Part shown: positions 17,744 through 26,100 of the stretch, piece after piece
How the letters are laid out: each line of letters opens with the position of its first letter
Position numbering within the stretch: the stretch's first letter is position 1
Assembly (NCBI GenBank): GCA_029976075.1
Contig: JARKNW010000035.1
Span: 62,001 to 126,000, forward strand
Reading direction: 5' to 3'
DNA: 64,000 nt
Origin: Pleomorphomonas sp.
Lineage (GTDB): Bacteria > Pseudomonadota > Alphaproteobacteria > Rhizobiales > Pleomorphomonadaceae
Notes under the pieces: model-generated
Seen by the model: the letters and a program-made list of their open reading frames with translations, nothing else
Databases searched by the model: none
What the model was told of the DNA's origin: nothing
Program-made: the position numbers and the translations under genes

Positions 17744-20737
17744 TCAGGCGACCGGTGGTCCACCCGCAGCCTCGCCGACGCCAACTGGCGCATCCGATGC
17801 TCCCGGCACCCGGTCCGGAACACGCGGGTGCGCATCGGCTACGGCAACCGGGGCCACCTTGGCCACCGCTTTCTTGGCCTTCTCCATGAGCTTTCGAACC
17901 TCGTCGGCGTTCATGGGGGACCCGAACAGGTAGCCTTCGAGGTAGTCAGCCCCGAGACCGGCCACCTCATCGAGATCGACGGCGCGATCGACGCCCTCCA
18001 CCACGAGCTCCAGCTCGAGGTCGTGGGCGAGCGAGGCGATGGTCTTGAGAAGCGCCTGCCGATGCCGACCGGAACTGCGAAGCACATTCTGGTCGACCTT
18101 CAGCGTGCCGGGCGGAAGCCGCTGCAAATAGCTCAGGGACGAGAAGCCCATGCCGAACTCGTCGACGGCGAAGCCGGCACCCAGCTCCTTCAGCTTCATC
18201 AGCATCTGCAGCGTGAACTCCGGGCTTTCCATCAGCAAGCTCTCGGAAAACTCCAGATGCAGTACGTCGCGGGGCAGACCGGTCCGGGAGAGAATGGCCT
18301 TTACCTCGTTCAGAAGCTCGTGTCTTAGCGCCTGACGGTTCGACATGTTGACCGACATGGTCAGGGTGTCGCCGAACGGAAGATGATCGCGCCAATCGGC
18401 AAGCTGCCGGGCAGCTCTGTCGAGCAGGAACAAGCTGAGCTGCGACACGAGGCCGGAGCGAACGGCAATGGGCATGAACTCGGCCGGCGGAATCGATCCC
18501 TTGCGGGGATGGTTCCACCGCAGCAGCGCTTCGAACCCGGCGACCGAACGATCGCCTGCCCGGATGACCGGCTGATAAAGCACGGTCAACTCGCCCTTCT
18601 CGATGGCGCCTCGCAGATCCTGCTCCAGCGCAGTCAAATCCGCAGACATGATGCGAAGCGCCGGGCGGAAAGTCTCGATGCGATCGCCGCCAAGCTTCTT
18701 GGCGAAGGCAAGCGCAATCTCGGCATCCTGGATCAGCGTCCTGGCCTCCTTGTCATCGGTATCGGGTACCGCGATGCCGATGGAGGCAGTCAGGAACACT
18801 TCCTTTTCGCCGACCACGATCGGCGCCCGCACTGCCCGCTTCACCGTATCGGCAAAGGCGGCCAGCCGATCCGAAGCCTGTTCGGAAACCAGCACGATGC
18901 CGAAGCGGTCCCCCTCGAGACGCGATAATGTGTCGAGCGGTTTCACAAGCCGGGCGAGCCGACGAGCCAACGTAAGCAGTATGGTGTCGCCGACCGACAG
19001 CCCCAGCGTCTCATTGACCTGCCGGAAGCGATCGAGATCGACAAGGAAAACGGCCGGCCTGCGCTGGTTGTCCACCTTGGAGCGTGCAAGATCGGAAGCG
19101 AGGCGATCGACATAGAGTTCGCGGTTCGGCAGCGACGTGAGGTTGTCATGAATGGCGTCGGTGAGTAGCCGCTCCTGCGCCAGCTTCATGTCGGTAATGT
19201 CGAGCAGCGTCCCGACGCAGCGGATGACCTCGCCATCGGAGCCGAGGATCGGGCGGGCACGCAGACGGAACCACTGATAATGGCCGTCCTGGGCGCGCAT
19301 GCGGAAGGTCTGGCTGAGACGGCCCTTGCGCGTTTCAACGACGGCGTCGAGCGTCGCCTTAAACCGCTCCCGGTCCTGCGGATGCAGATAATCGAGCCAG
19401 TCGCGAGCCGGACCCTCGAGGCGACCACGTCGCAGCCCCAGGGTCTCCTCGGCTTCGGCCGAGGTCACGATCTGGTCGGCAAGCACGTCCCAGTCCCAGA
19501 TCATGTCGCCGGACCCCGTGAGGGCCAGCGCCTTGCGTTCGCTGTCGTCAACCTGTCCCTGGGTGATGGCACCACCTGCGAAGGCATGCTGCATGACGGT
19601 AAAGCCGAGCAACAGCACGACCAGAACCAAGCCGCCGGCAAGAGCCGGTTGGGCAAGATCGCTGACGAGCCTTCCGGAGACCGCAAGCCCCGTGCCGGCC
19701 AGCCAGGCCAGGAACACCAGCCAGGTCGGAACGAGCATGATCGCCCGGTCGTAGCCGCGCAGCGCCAGAGCCACGATCAGCACGAAGCCGATACCGCCGA
19801 GAGCGGCCAGCGCCATGCGGGCAATACCGGCGGTGATCGACGGATCGTAGAGGGCGAGTGCGAACAAGCCGACCAGCGCCAAGAGCGTGATCAGCATCAC
19901 ATGGCTGTAGCGCACGTGCCAGCGGTTGAGGTTGAGGTAGGCATAGAGGAAGATCACCATGGTAACGGCGATCATCACCTCCGAGCCGGCACGGTAGAGC
20001 TGATCGGTGCCCGAGCCGACGGCGAACACTTTGTTCCAGAAGCCGAAATCAATGCAAAGATAGGCGAGAACGGCCCAGGCGAGAGCCGCAGTCGCCGGGA
20101 ACATCATCGATCCCTTGACGACGAACAGGATGGTGAGGAACAGCGCCAGAAGGCCTGAAATGCCCAGCACGATGCCGCGGTAAAGCGTATAGGCGTTGAC
20201 GCTGTCCTTATAGGCATTGGGCTCCCAAAGGCCGATCTGGGGGAGATCCCGTGTTCGTAGTTCGACCACGAAGGTGACCACCGTGCCGGGATCGAGCGTC
20301 ACCAGGAACACGTCCGAATCCTGGCTTGTCTGACGCTCAGGCGCGAAGCCGGAGCTGGGTGTGATCGCCGCGATGCGCGATGCGCCGAGATCGGGCCACA
20401 TGACGCGCGAACCGACCAGATGGAAATGCGGGGCAACGATCAGCCGGTCGAGCTGCACGTCGGACTGGTTGGACAGCGAGAACACCACCCAGGACGGATT
20501 GGAATCGATGCCCTTGGCTCGCACCTCTATACGGCGAACGACGCCGTCTGGACCGGGGGCGGTCGACACCTGGATCGAATTGCCGACGTCGCGCCGGTAT
20601 TCGACGGCGTGCGTAAGATCGAGCGCCTTGACGTCCGGTTCGACGAGGATCGGCTCGGCCGCCAAGGCAGGATGTGGCGTAAAGCCGGCGGCGAACACCA
20701 GCAGCAACAAGGCAATGGCGGCGCGAACGAAGGCCAA
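17744..20737 (-). CDS. Large membrane GGDEF-EAL protein with periplasmic sensor and degenerate active sites
   Basis: This protein of about 997 residues links an envelope sensor to c-di-GMP domains. TTG 20737 is chosen because GGAG lies 7 bases upstream and it yields a good signal peptide (AFVRAAIALLLLVFAAGF, then ALAAE). Next come a periplasmic 7TMR-DISM-type region (about residues 30-180), seven or eight membrane helices (about 190-400), a PAS domain (GDMIWDWDVLADQ to RCVGTLLDITDMK), GGDEF and EAL. The GGDEF signature reads EGDRF, so diguanylate cyclase activity is unlikely. The EAL domain keeps EALLRW, NMS, the SES Glu, the Lys of LKVD and VVEGV, but DDFGTG reads DEFGMG and the QG pair reads EG. 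It may be a weak phosphodiesterase or a c-di-GMP receptor. Confidence 0.88.
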   Translation of the reverse strand: MAFVRAAIALLLLVFAAGFTPHPALAAEPILVEPDVKALDLTHAVEYRRDVGNSIQVSTAPGPDGVVRRIEVRAKGIDSNPSWVVFSLSNQSDVQLDRLIVAPHFHLVGSRVMWPDLGASRIAAITPSSGFAPERQTSQDSDVFLVTLDPGTVVTFVVELRTRDLPQIGLWEPNAYKDSVNAYTLYRGIVLGISGLLALFLTILFVVKGSMMFPATAALAWAVLAYLCIDFGFWNKVFAVGSGTDQLYRAGSEVMIAVTMVIFLYAYLNLNRWHVRYSHVMLITLLALVGLFALALYDPSITAGIARMALAALGGIGFVLIVALALRGYDRAIMLVPTWLVFLAWLAGTGLAVSGRLVSDLAQPALAGGLVLVVLLLGFTVMQHAFAGGAITQGQVDDSERKALALTGSGDMIWDWDVLADQIVTSAEAEETLGLRRGRLEGPARDWLDYLHPQDRERFKATLDAVVETRKGRLSQTFRMRAQDGHYQWFRLRARPILGSDGEVIRCVGTLLDITDMKLAQERLLTDAIHDNLTSLPNRELYVDRLASDLARSKVDNQRRPAVFLVDLDRFRQVNETLGLSVGDTILLTLARRLARLVKPLDTLSRLEGDRFGIVLVSEQASDRLAAFADTVKRAVRAPIVVGEKEVFLTASIGIAVPDTDDKEARTLIQDAEIALAFAKKLGGDRIETFRPALRIMSADLTALEQDLRGAIEKGELTVLYQPVIRAGDRSVAGFEALLRWNHPRKGSIPPAEFMPIAVRSGLVSQLSLFLLDRAARQLADWRDHLPFGDTLTMSVNMSNRQALRHELLNEVKAILSRTGLPRDVLHLEFSESLLMESPEFTLQMLMKLKELGAGFAVDEFGMGFSSLSYLQRLPPGTLKVDQNVLRSSGRHRQALLKTIASLAHDLELELVVEGVDRAVDLDEVAGLGADYLEGYLFGSPMNADEVRKLMEKAKKAVAKVAPVAVADAHPRVPDRVPGASDAPVGVGEAAGGPPVA

Positions 20738-20928
20738 GGACACTCTCCAGCTCGACTGGCGACAGTTCAGTTTCGTGAGCCGCGCCGGATACGCGGCGGC
20801 TTTGTCGGTGTGCGCGGAGGCCACAACGGCAGCCCGCCGGGCATTCTTCGCGCAGCGTCCTCCGAACGCGTGTTGCGAGAGATATATCCGAGGACGGCGG
20901 CCGTGCAAACCGCCCGTACCGCGGCTTC

Positions 20929-21516
20929 TCAGGCGCTACTATCGTCATCCACCATTCGCGACAGCAACACGTGATCCTGCCAGCGGCCGTCGATCAGAAG
21001 GTAACGCCGCGCATAGCCTTCGCGGACGAATCCGGCTTTTTCGAGAAGCCCGAGTGAACGATCATTTCCGGGAATGCAGGCTGCCTCGACCCGGTGAAGC
21101 CGCAGCTCGCCGAACGCGAACTCGAGAACCAGCTCCACCGCTCGGCGCATGTAGCCATGGCCGGCGTAGTGCACGCCCATCCAGTAGCCGAGGCAGCAAC
21201 TCTGGGCAACGCCACGGCGTATGTTGGACAGCGTAATCCCTCCGAGGAGAACGCCATCATCGCCACGGAATATCAGGAAGGCGAAGCCGCTCTGGTCGGC
21301 CGCCTCGCGTTGAACGCGCCGGACACGACGCTTGAAGGCGGACCGCGTCAGATCTTCCGTCGACCAGGTCGGCTCCCACGGCTTCAGGAAGGCGCGACTT
21401 TCGGATCGCTCATGCACCCAGGCAGCATAGTCCGACACCGCCGGCAGGCGCAGGCAGACGGCGTCGTCCGCCAGCACCGGAAGGCTTCCGGAGGCCACGA
21501 CGCCGAAAAAGGTCAT
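20929..21516 (-). CDS. GNAT N-acetyltransferase, RimJ/RimL-like
   Basis: A 195-residue acetyltransferase of the type that acetylates ribosomal-protein N-termini. Visible features are LRLPAVSDYAAWVHERS at the start, GGITLSNIRRGVAQSCCLGYWMG, the acetyl-CoA loop region HYAGHGYMRRAVELVLEFAF, and LHRVEAACIPGNDRSLGLLEKAGFVREGYARRY, which is characteristic of RimJ/L. The start ATG overlaps the stop of the M16 peptidase (ATGA), showing translational coupling. Which protein it modifies is not visible. Confidence 0.88.
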   Translation of the reverse strand: MTFFGVVASGSLPVLADDAVCLRLPAVSDYAAWVHERSESRAFLKPWEPTWSTEDLTRSAFKRRVRRVQREAADQSGFAFLIFRGDDGVLLGGITLSNIRRGVAQSCCLGYWMGVHYAGHGYMRRAVELVLEFAFGELRLHRVEAACIPGNDRSLGLLEKAGFVREGYARRYLLIDGRWQDHVLLSRMVDDDSSA

Positions 21517-22793
21517 GCCGCACTCGCTTTTGTCGATACTGCACCGCCCGCGATGGAGCCCACCGAGGGAACCTTGGCAATGGGGCCGATGGCCGCCAGC
21601 GTCGGATTTGGTGCAACGGTGATCTTTTCGAGAAACTCGCAGACCCTCTGCGGCGTCACGGCGTTGATACGAGTGACCAGCTCATCGAGCGGCAGCGTGC
21701 GACCGTGAAACATGATGTGACGGGCGATCTGGCCGGCGCGAGCCACCGGGCTTTCAAGGGCCATCAGCAGGCCGGCGCGAAGCTGCGACTGGGCACGCTT
21801 CACCTCCACTTCGGTCACCGCTGTCGATGCACGGGCAATCTCGTTCATGGTCTCCTCGACCACGGCACCGGCATCGCGTTCGCCGGTCGCGGCGGAGATT
21901 CCGAAAATCCCTGCGTCCTCGAACCCCCAATGGAAGGCGTAGATCGAATAGCACAGGCCACGCTTCTCGCGGATTTCCTGGAACAGGCGCGATGACATGC
22001 CACCGCCGAGAATGGAGGACGCGATCTGCGCGGTGATATAGTCATCGTGTCCATAGGCGATGCCTGGGAAGCCCAGCACCACCTGCGCTTCCATAAGGTC
22101 TCGCTCTTCGCGCGCCTCGCCACCGACATAGACGGCCCGCTCGGGAACGATGGACTCGGCCTCGCCAAAATGTTGGAACTTGCGGCGCGCCATGCGCACC
22201 AGGTCGCGATGGCCGAGTTTGCCGGCCGCCGCGATCACCGTGCGACCGCCGGTGTAGTGGCGATTGAGATAGCCACGCAGTGCGTTGTCCGAGAACCCCT
22301 TCACCGTTTCGATGGAGCCCAGAATTGGTCGGCCGATCGCCTGGCCCGGGAAAGCGGCCTGCTGGAACATGTCGAAGACAAAGTCTTCCGGCGCATCCAG
22401 AGCGGCACCGATCTCCTGGCCGATGACGTGCTTTTCGCGATCGAGCTCGTCCGGATCGAACAGCGAGTTCTGAAGGATATCGGAGAGGATATCGAGGGCG
22501 AGCGGAACATCGCCCGCCAGCACACGAGCATAGTAGCTGGTGCTTTCGATTGAGGTCGCGGCGTTCACTTCGCCGCCGACATTCTCGATCTCCTCGGCAA
22601 TGTCCTTGGCCGATCGCTTCTTGGTGCCCTTGAAAGCCATATGCTCGAGAAGATGGGAGATGCCATTCTCATCGGCCGCCTCGGAACGCGATCCAGCAGC
22701 CACCCATACGCCCAGCGCCGCCGATGCCAGATGCGGCATGGAGTGCGTGACGACAGTGATGCCGTTTTCCAACTTAGTTACTTCGACGGCCAT
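21513..22793 (-). CDS. M16 family zinc peptidase
   Basis: A 426-residue peptidase of the pitrilysin/mitochondrial processing peptidase-beta type. The inverted zinc motif HLLEHMAFKGT (HxxEH) lies near residue 48, and the distal Glu lies about 75 residues later in the EIENVGGEVNAATSIEST...REKHVIGQEI stretch. The C-terminal half has GLCYSIYAFHWGFEDAGIFGI. Cytoplasmic or periplasmic peptide degradation is the likely role. In many Hyphomicrobiales it follows thrC, as here, although the gap holds a repeat element. The GNAT downstream is coupled. Confidence 0.93.
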   Translation of the reverse strand: MAVEVTKLENGITVVTHSMPHLASAALGVWVAAGSRSEAADENGISHLLEHMAFKGTKKRSAKDIAEEIENVGGEVNAATSIESTSYYARVLAGDVPLALDILSDILQNSLFDPDELDREKHVIGQEIGAALDAPEDFVFDMFQQAAFPGQAIGRPILGSIETVKGFSDNALRGYLNRHYTGGRTVIAAAGKLGHRDLVRMARRKFQHFGEAESIVPERAVYVGGEAREERDLMEAQVVLGFPGIAYGHDDYITAQIASSILGGGMSSRLFQEIREKRGLCYSIYAFHWGFEDAGIFGISAATGERDAGAVVEETMNEIARASTAVTEVEVKRAQSQLRAGLLMALESPVARAGQIARHIMFHGRTLPLDELVTRINAVTPQRVCEFLEKITVAPNPTLAAIGPIAKVPSVGSIAGGAVSTKASAA

Positions 22794-22808
22794 CCGACCA
22801 TTTCCTCC

Positions 22809-22885
22809 CTAGTGGTTCGGCCCCGACATTTGCATTCACTTTATAGAGGCCTTCCGGCAGATGTCGGAGCCAAGAAAGCCACTGG
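22809..22885 (-). repeat. Palindromic intergenic repeat, copy 1 (between thrC and M16 peptidase)
   Basis: The left arm 22809-22832 begins CTAGTGGTTC and ends CCGACATTTG. The right arm 22858-22885 begins CAGATGTCGGAG and ends CCACTGG and carries a 4-base insertion. The left arm differs from the matching arm of the copy at 61580-61656 at only two of 24 positions. The insertion sits in the right arm here and in the left arm of the other two copies, so this copy is inverted relative to them. It lies 15 bases upstream of the M16 peptidase start. Confidence 0.8.
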
Positions 22886-23077
22886 CAGCCTTTGTTTCAG
22901 GGATCTTTTGAATTTGTCACCGGGTCTCGCATCATGTCGGACGACTTCCAAATGTCAAATTCACTTCCCTAAAAGGTCAGCTTTTCTAGCGAAACTCTGC
23001 ATGGAACGACGCGCCACTCAACACAAAGTTTCGCCTGCCTCTTCACTTTTACCGGCGCTCCCCCTCGGACCATCCAT

Positions 23078-24478
23078 TCAAGCAAGCACCCTCGCGCGCT
23101 GCCGCACGAAGGTCTCGATGGCAGTGAGGTCGTTGGCAAGCACCGTCATTCGTTCTGGCCGTCGCATCAGATCGCCAAGGAAGGCCGGCAAGGCCGGCCG
23201 CTCGCCGCACGCCGCTTCCACTGCGTCGGGAAACTTGGCCGGATGGGCGGTCGCTAGCGTCACCATCGGCACCGGTCCACCGGTGAAAGCCTCGGCGACC
23301 ACCACACCGTTGCCGCCGTGAGTATCGATCAAATAGCCAGCCTCGCTGCGGAGACGCCGGATGAGTCCGGCTGTTGCCTCGACAGAAGCCCGGCCCGCGC
23401 CAAACTCTTGGCAAATACCTTCATAGGCGGCTTTGGGAAGTGTGAAGGCGCCCGACTGGGACAGCGTCTGCATCAGGCGCGTCACGGTGGTCGCATCGCG
23501 TCCACAGGACTCGAAGACGAGACGCTCGAAATTCGAGGATACCTCGATATCCATCGACGGTGAGGTTGATGGGACGACGCCGGTCACCTCGTAGCGACCG
23601 GTCTCGAGCGTGCGAGCGAGAATGTCGTTGACGTTGGTGGCGATCACCAGCTTCTCGATGGGAAGACCCATCTTCTTGGCAACGTAACCTGCGAAAATAT
23701 CGCCGAAATTGCCGGTGGGCACGGTGAAGGACACCTTGCGGGCGGGCGCGCCAAGCGCCACGGCGGCGACAAAATAATAGACGACCTGCGCGGCGATACG
23801 CCCCCAGTTGATCGAGTTGACGCCGGAGAGGCACAGCTCGTCGCGGAAGGCGAAATGGTTGAACATCCCCTTCACGAGGCTCTGGGCATCGTCGAACGTT
23901 CCCTCGAGGGCAAGGCAGTGGACGTTGTCATCGGCCACCGTCGTCATCTGGCGACGCTGAACATCCGAAACGCGACCGTTCGGAAACAGGATGAAGATGT
24001 CGGTGTTGTCACGTCCTCTGAAGGCTTCGATCGCCGCGCCGCCGGTATCGCCGGACGTCGCTCCGACGATGGTGGCACGGACGCCGCGTTTGCCAAGAAC
24101 ATAGTCCATCAAGCGGGCGAGCAGTTGCATCGCCACGTCCTTGAAGGCCAGCGTCGGTCCGTGGAACAACTCGAGAAGGAAATGCCCCGGAGCAATCTGG
24201 GCAAGGGGAGTTACCGCCGGATGGCGGAAGGTACCCGTGTAAGCGACGTCGATCATGGCCCGCAGATCGGTTTCGGGGATGTCTCCATCGACGAAGCGCG
24301 AGATCACCTCGAAGGCAACATCGGCATAAGACCGACCAGCAAAAGATGCGATGGTCGCATCATCGATCGTCGGCCAGACCTCCGGAACATAAAGGCCACC
24401 ATCGCGGGCGAGACCGGCAAGAACAACATCGGAAAAGCCGAGAACGGGCGCTGTGCCACGGGTGCTCACATACTTCAC
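23078..24478 (-). CDS. thrC: Threonine synthase
   Basis: ThrC is the PLP enzyme converting O-phosphohomoserine to threonine. Visible motifs are YVSTRGTAPVLGFSDVVLAGLARDGGLYVP at the start, the PLP lysine region HGPTLAFKDVAMQLLARL, TSGDTGGAAIEAF, VHCLALEGTFDDAQSLVK, and TGNFGDIFAGYVAKKMGLPI. The start is taken as GTG 24478 (VKYVSTRG), preceded by AGGAAG at about 8 bases. An ATG at 24514 would add an unconserved stretch. The 466-residue length is typical of the proteobacterial form. Confidence 0.96.
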   Translation of the reverse strand: MKYVSTRGTAPVLGFSDVVLAGLARDGGLYVPEVWPTIDDATIASFAGRSYADVAFEVISRFVDGDIPETDLRAMIDVAYTGTFRHPAVTPLAQIAPGHFLLELFHGPTLAFKDVAMQLLARLMDYVLGKRGVRATIVGATSGDTGGAAIEAFRGRDNTDIFILFPNGRVSDVQRRQMTTVADDNVHCLALEGTFDDAQSLVKGMFNHFAFRDELCLSGVNSINWGRIAAQVVYYFVAAVALGAPARKVSFTVPTGNFGDIFAGYVAKKMGLPIEKLVIATNVNDILARTLETGRYEVTGVVPSTSPSMDIEVSSNFERLVFESCGRDATTVTRLMQTLSQSGAFTLPKAAYEGICQEFGAGRASVEATAGLIRRLRSEAGYLIDTHGGNGVVVAEAFTGGPVPMVTLATAHPAKFPDAVEAACGERPALPAFLGDLMRRPERMTVLANDLTAIETFVRQRARVLA

Positions 24479-24681
24479 GGAGTTTCTTCCTGTCCTCAAA
24501 CGGCGCCTGTCCAACCGTTCGCTTGTAATCCTAGAAATGCTCTAGCGGCGGCGCGACACCGCCGCAAGCACACTCGCAACCGGAAAAGATCGTTTTTTGC
24601 CGGCCAGCCTCGCGAAAGCGTCGTGAAGACGCCATATCGATCCGGCATGCCCGCCATCAGGAAGCAACTGAGCTCATCGTC

Positions 24682-25530
24682 ATGACCAAAGCCTTACCGC
24701 CGTCGAATTTTCCTCGTATCGGACTGGCGCTCGGCGGTGGTGGTGCTCGTGGTCTTGCCCACGTGCATGTGCTTTCCGCCCTTGATGATCTCGGTCTGAA
24801 ACCCTCGGCAATCACCGGCTGCTCCATCGGAGCCTTGATCGGTGCAGCAGCGGCTGCGGGCCTTTCCGGCGCGCAAATCGAGGATGAGATACTAGCCGCG
24901 CTCGGTCGACCCGCCGATGTCTGGGGAAAGATTTGGAAGCTTCGACCCCGTAATCTCGCCGAGATTGTCAGCGGCTTGCCATTGTTCGATCCCGAAGCGG
25001 TGATCAATGAGTTCCTCCCCGATCATCTGCCCGATGATTTCGCGACCCTCCCGGTAGCCTTTTCCACGGTTGCCGCCGATTTCTACGGTACGGCCGAGGT
25101 TGAGATCAGCGCCGGTTCCCTGCGGCGAGCGGTCGCCGCGTCGATTGCCCTGCCGGCCTTGTTCCGTCCGGTGGAGATCGGGGGGCTGACACTGATCGAT
25201 GGGGGCGTCGTCAATCCTCTCCCCTTCGATCGCCTGCCGGAGGACATGGAACTAATTGTCGCCGTGGATGTGGTGGGCACACCCGTGCGCCCCGAGAAGA
25301 ACCGCTTGCCTGGCGCTCGCGAAGCATTGTTCGGGGCCAGCCAGATCTTGATGCAGGCGCTTATTTCGGAAAAGCTGAAGTCGCGACAGCCCGACGTCCT
25401 GATCCGTCCGCCTGTAGACGGCATCGGGGTGCTCGATTTCACCAAAGCCCGCGACATTCTCGCCGCGACCTCAAGCATCCGCGAGGAAGTCAAGGTTGCC
25501 GTCGGACGCCGGCTTGACGCTGCGGCCTGA
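24682..25530 (+). CDS. Patatin-like phospholipase (RssA-type)
   Basis: A 282-residue soluble esterase of the patatin family. The oxyanion loop LALGGGGARGLAHVHVL is followed by the nucleophile elbow GCSIG (Ser near residue 47), and the catalytic Asp lies in LTLIDGGVVNPLP. This Ser-Asp dyad is complete, so it should be active as a lipase or phospholipase. It is divergent from thrC with a short G+C hairpin between them (24545-24565). It converges with tadA, the stops being only 1 base apart. Substrate unknown. Confidence 0.93.
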   Translation: MTKALPPSNFPRIGLALGGGGARGLAHVHVLSALDDLGLKPSAITGCSIGALIGAAAAAGLSGAQIEDEILAALGRPADVWGKIWKLRPRNLAEIVSGLPLFDPEAVINEFLPDHLPDDFATLPVAFSTVAADFYGTAEVEISAGSLRRAVAASIALPALFRPVEIGGLTLIDGGVVNPLPFDRLPEDMELIVAVDVVGTPVRPEKNRLPGAREALFGASQILMQALISEKLKSRQPDVLIRPPVDGIGVLDFTKARDILAATSSIREEVKVAVGRRLDAAA

Positions 25531-25531
25531 G

Positions 25532-25972
25532 CTAACGCCGTTCGGCGAAGAATGCCTTGAGAATTCGTCCGGCCTCGCTTTCGCCGATGCCGGAGTAGAC
25601 TTCCGGTGCATGATGGCAACCGGGCGAAGCGAAGAAACGGACATTGTGCTCCACCGCCCCACCCTTCTCGTCGGCCGCGCCGTAGTAGAGACGCCGGAGG
25701 CGAGCAAAAGAGATGGCGCCAGCGCACATGGCGCAAGGTTCCAGGCTGACGTAGAGGTCGCAGCCGATGAGACGCTCGGAGCCCACCGTCTCTGCCGCGG
25801 CGCGTATGGCCAGAATCTCGGCGTGGGCGGTAGGATCCCTGAGCTCCAGGGTCCGATTGCCGGCAGCGGCAAGAACAACGCTGTCCCGCACGACCACTGC
25901 CCCGACAGGCACTTCTCCGCGGGCGGCGGCCGACTGTGCTTCCTTAAGGGCGATATCCATGAAGCCGGGCAT
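25532..25972 (-). CDS. tadA: tRNA adenosine(34) deaminase
   Basis: TadA converts A34 to inosine in tRNA-Arg(ACG). The 146-residue protein has the zinc and catalytic motifs TAHAEI (His and proton-shuttle Glu) and PCAMCAGAISFARL (two Cys). The typical MDIALKEAQSAAARGEVPVGAVVV opening and KAFFAERR end are present. The start is ATG 25972. It is divergent from the pseudouridine synthase gene across 128 bases, a neighbour pairing seen widely in alphaproteobacteria. Confidence 0.96.
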   Translation of the reverse strand: MPGFMDIALKEAQSAAARGEVPVGAVVVRDSVVLAAAGNRTLELRDPTAHAEILAIRAAAETVGSERLIGCDLYVSLEPCAMCAGAISFARLRRLYYGAADEKGGAVEHNVRFFASPGCHHAPEVYSGIGESEAGRILKAFFAERR

Positions 25973-26100
25973 GCTGATCCTCGGTTAGACGGAAAGGATA
26001 TAGCCCGCGGCGCTCTTCACGAACATAGTTTGATTTCAAGCTGTCTTCGGCATCACAGACCGGCTGCACGCCGTCTGCTTTTCCTGCTAAGAGCGTCGGC

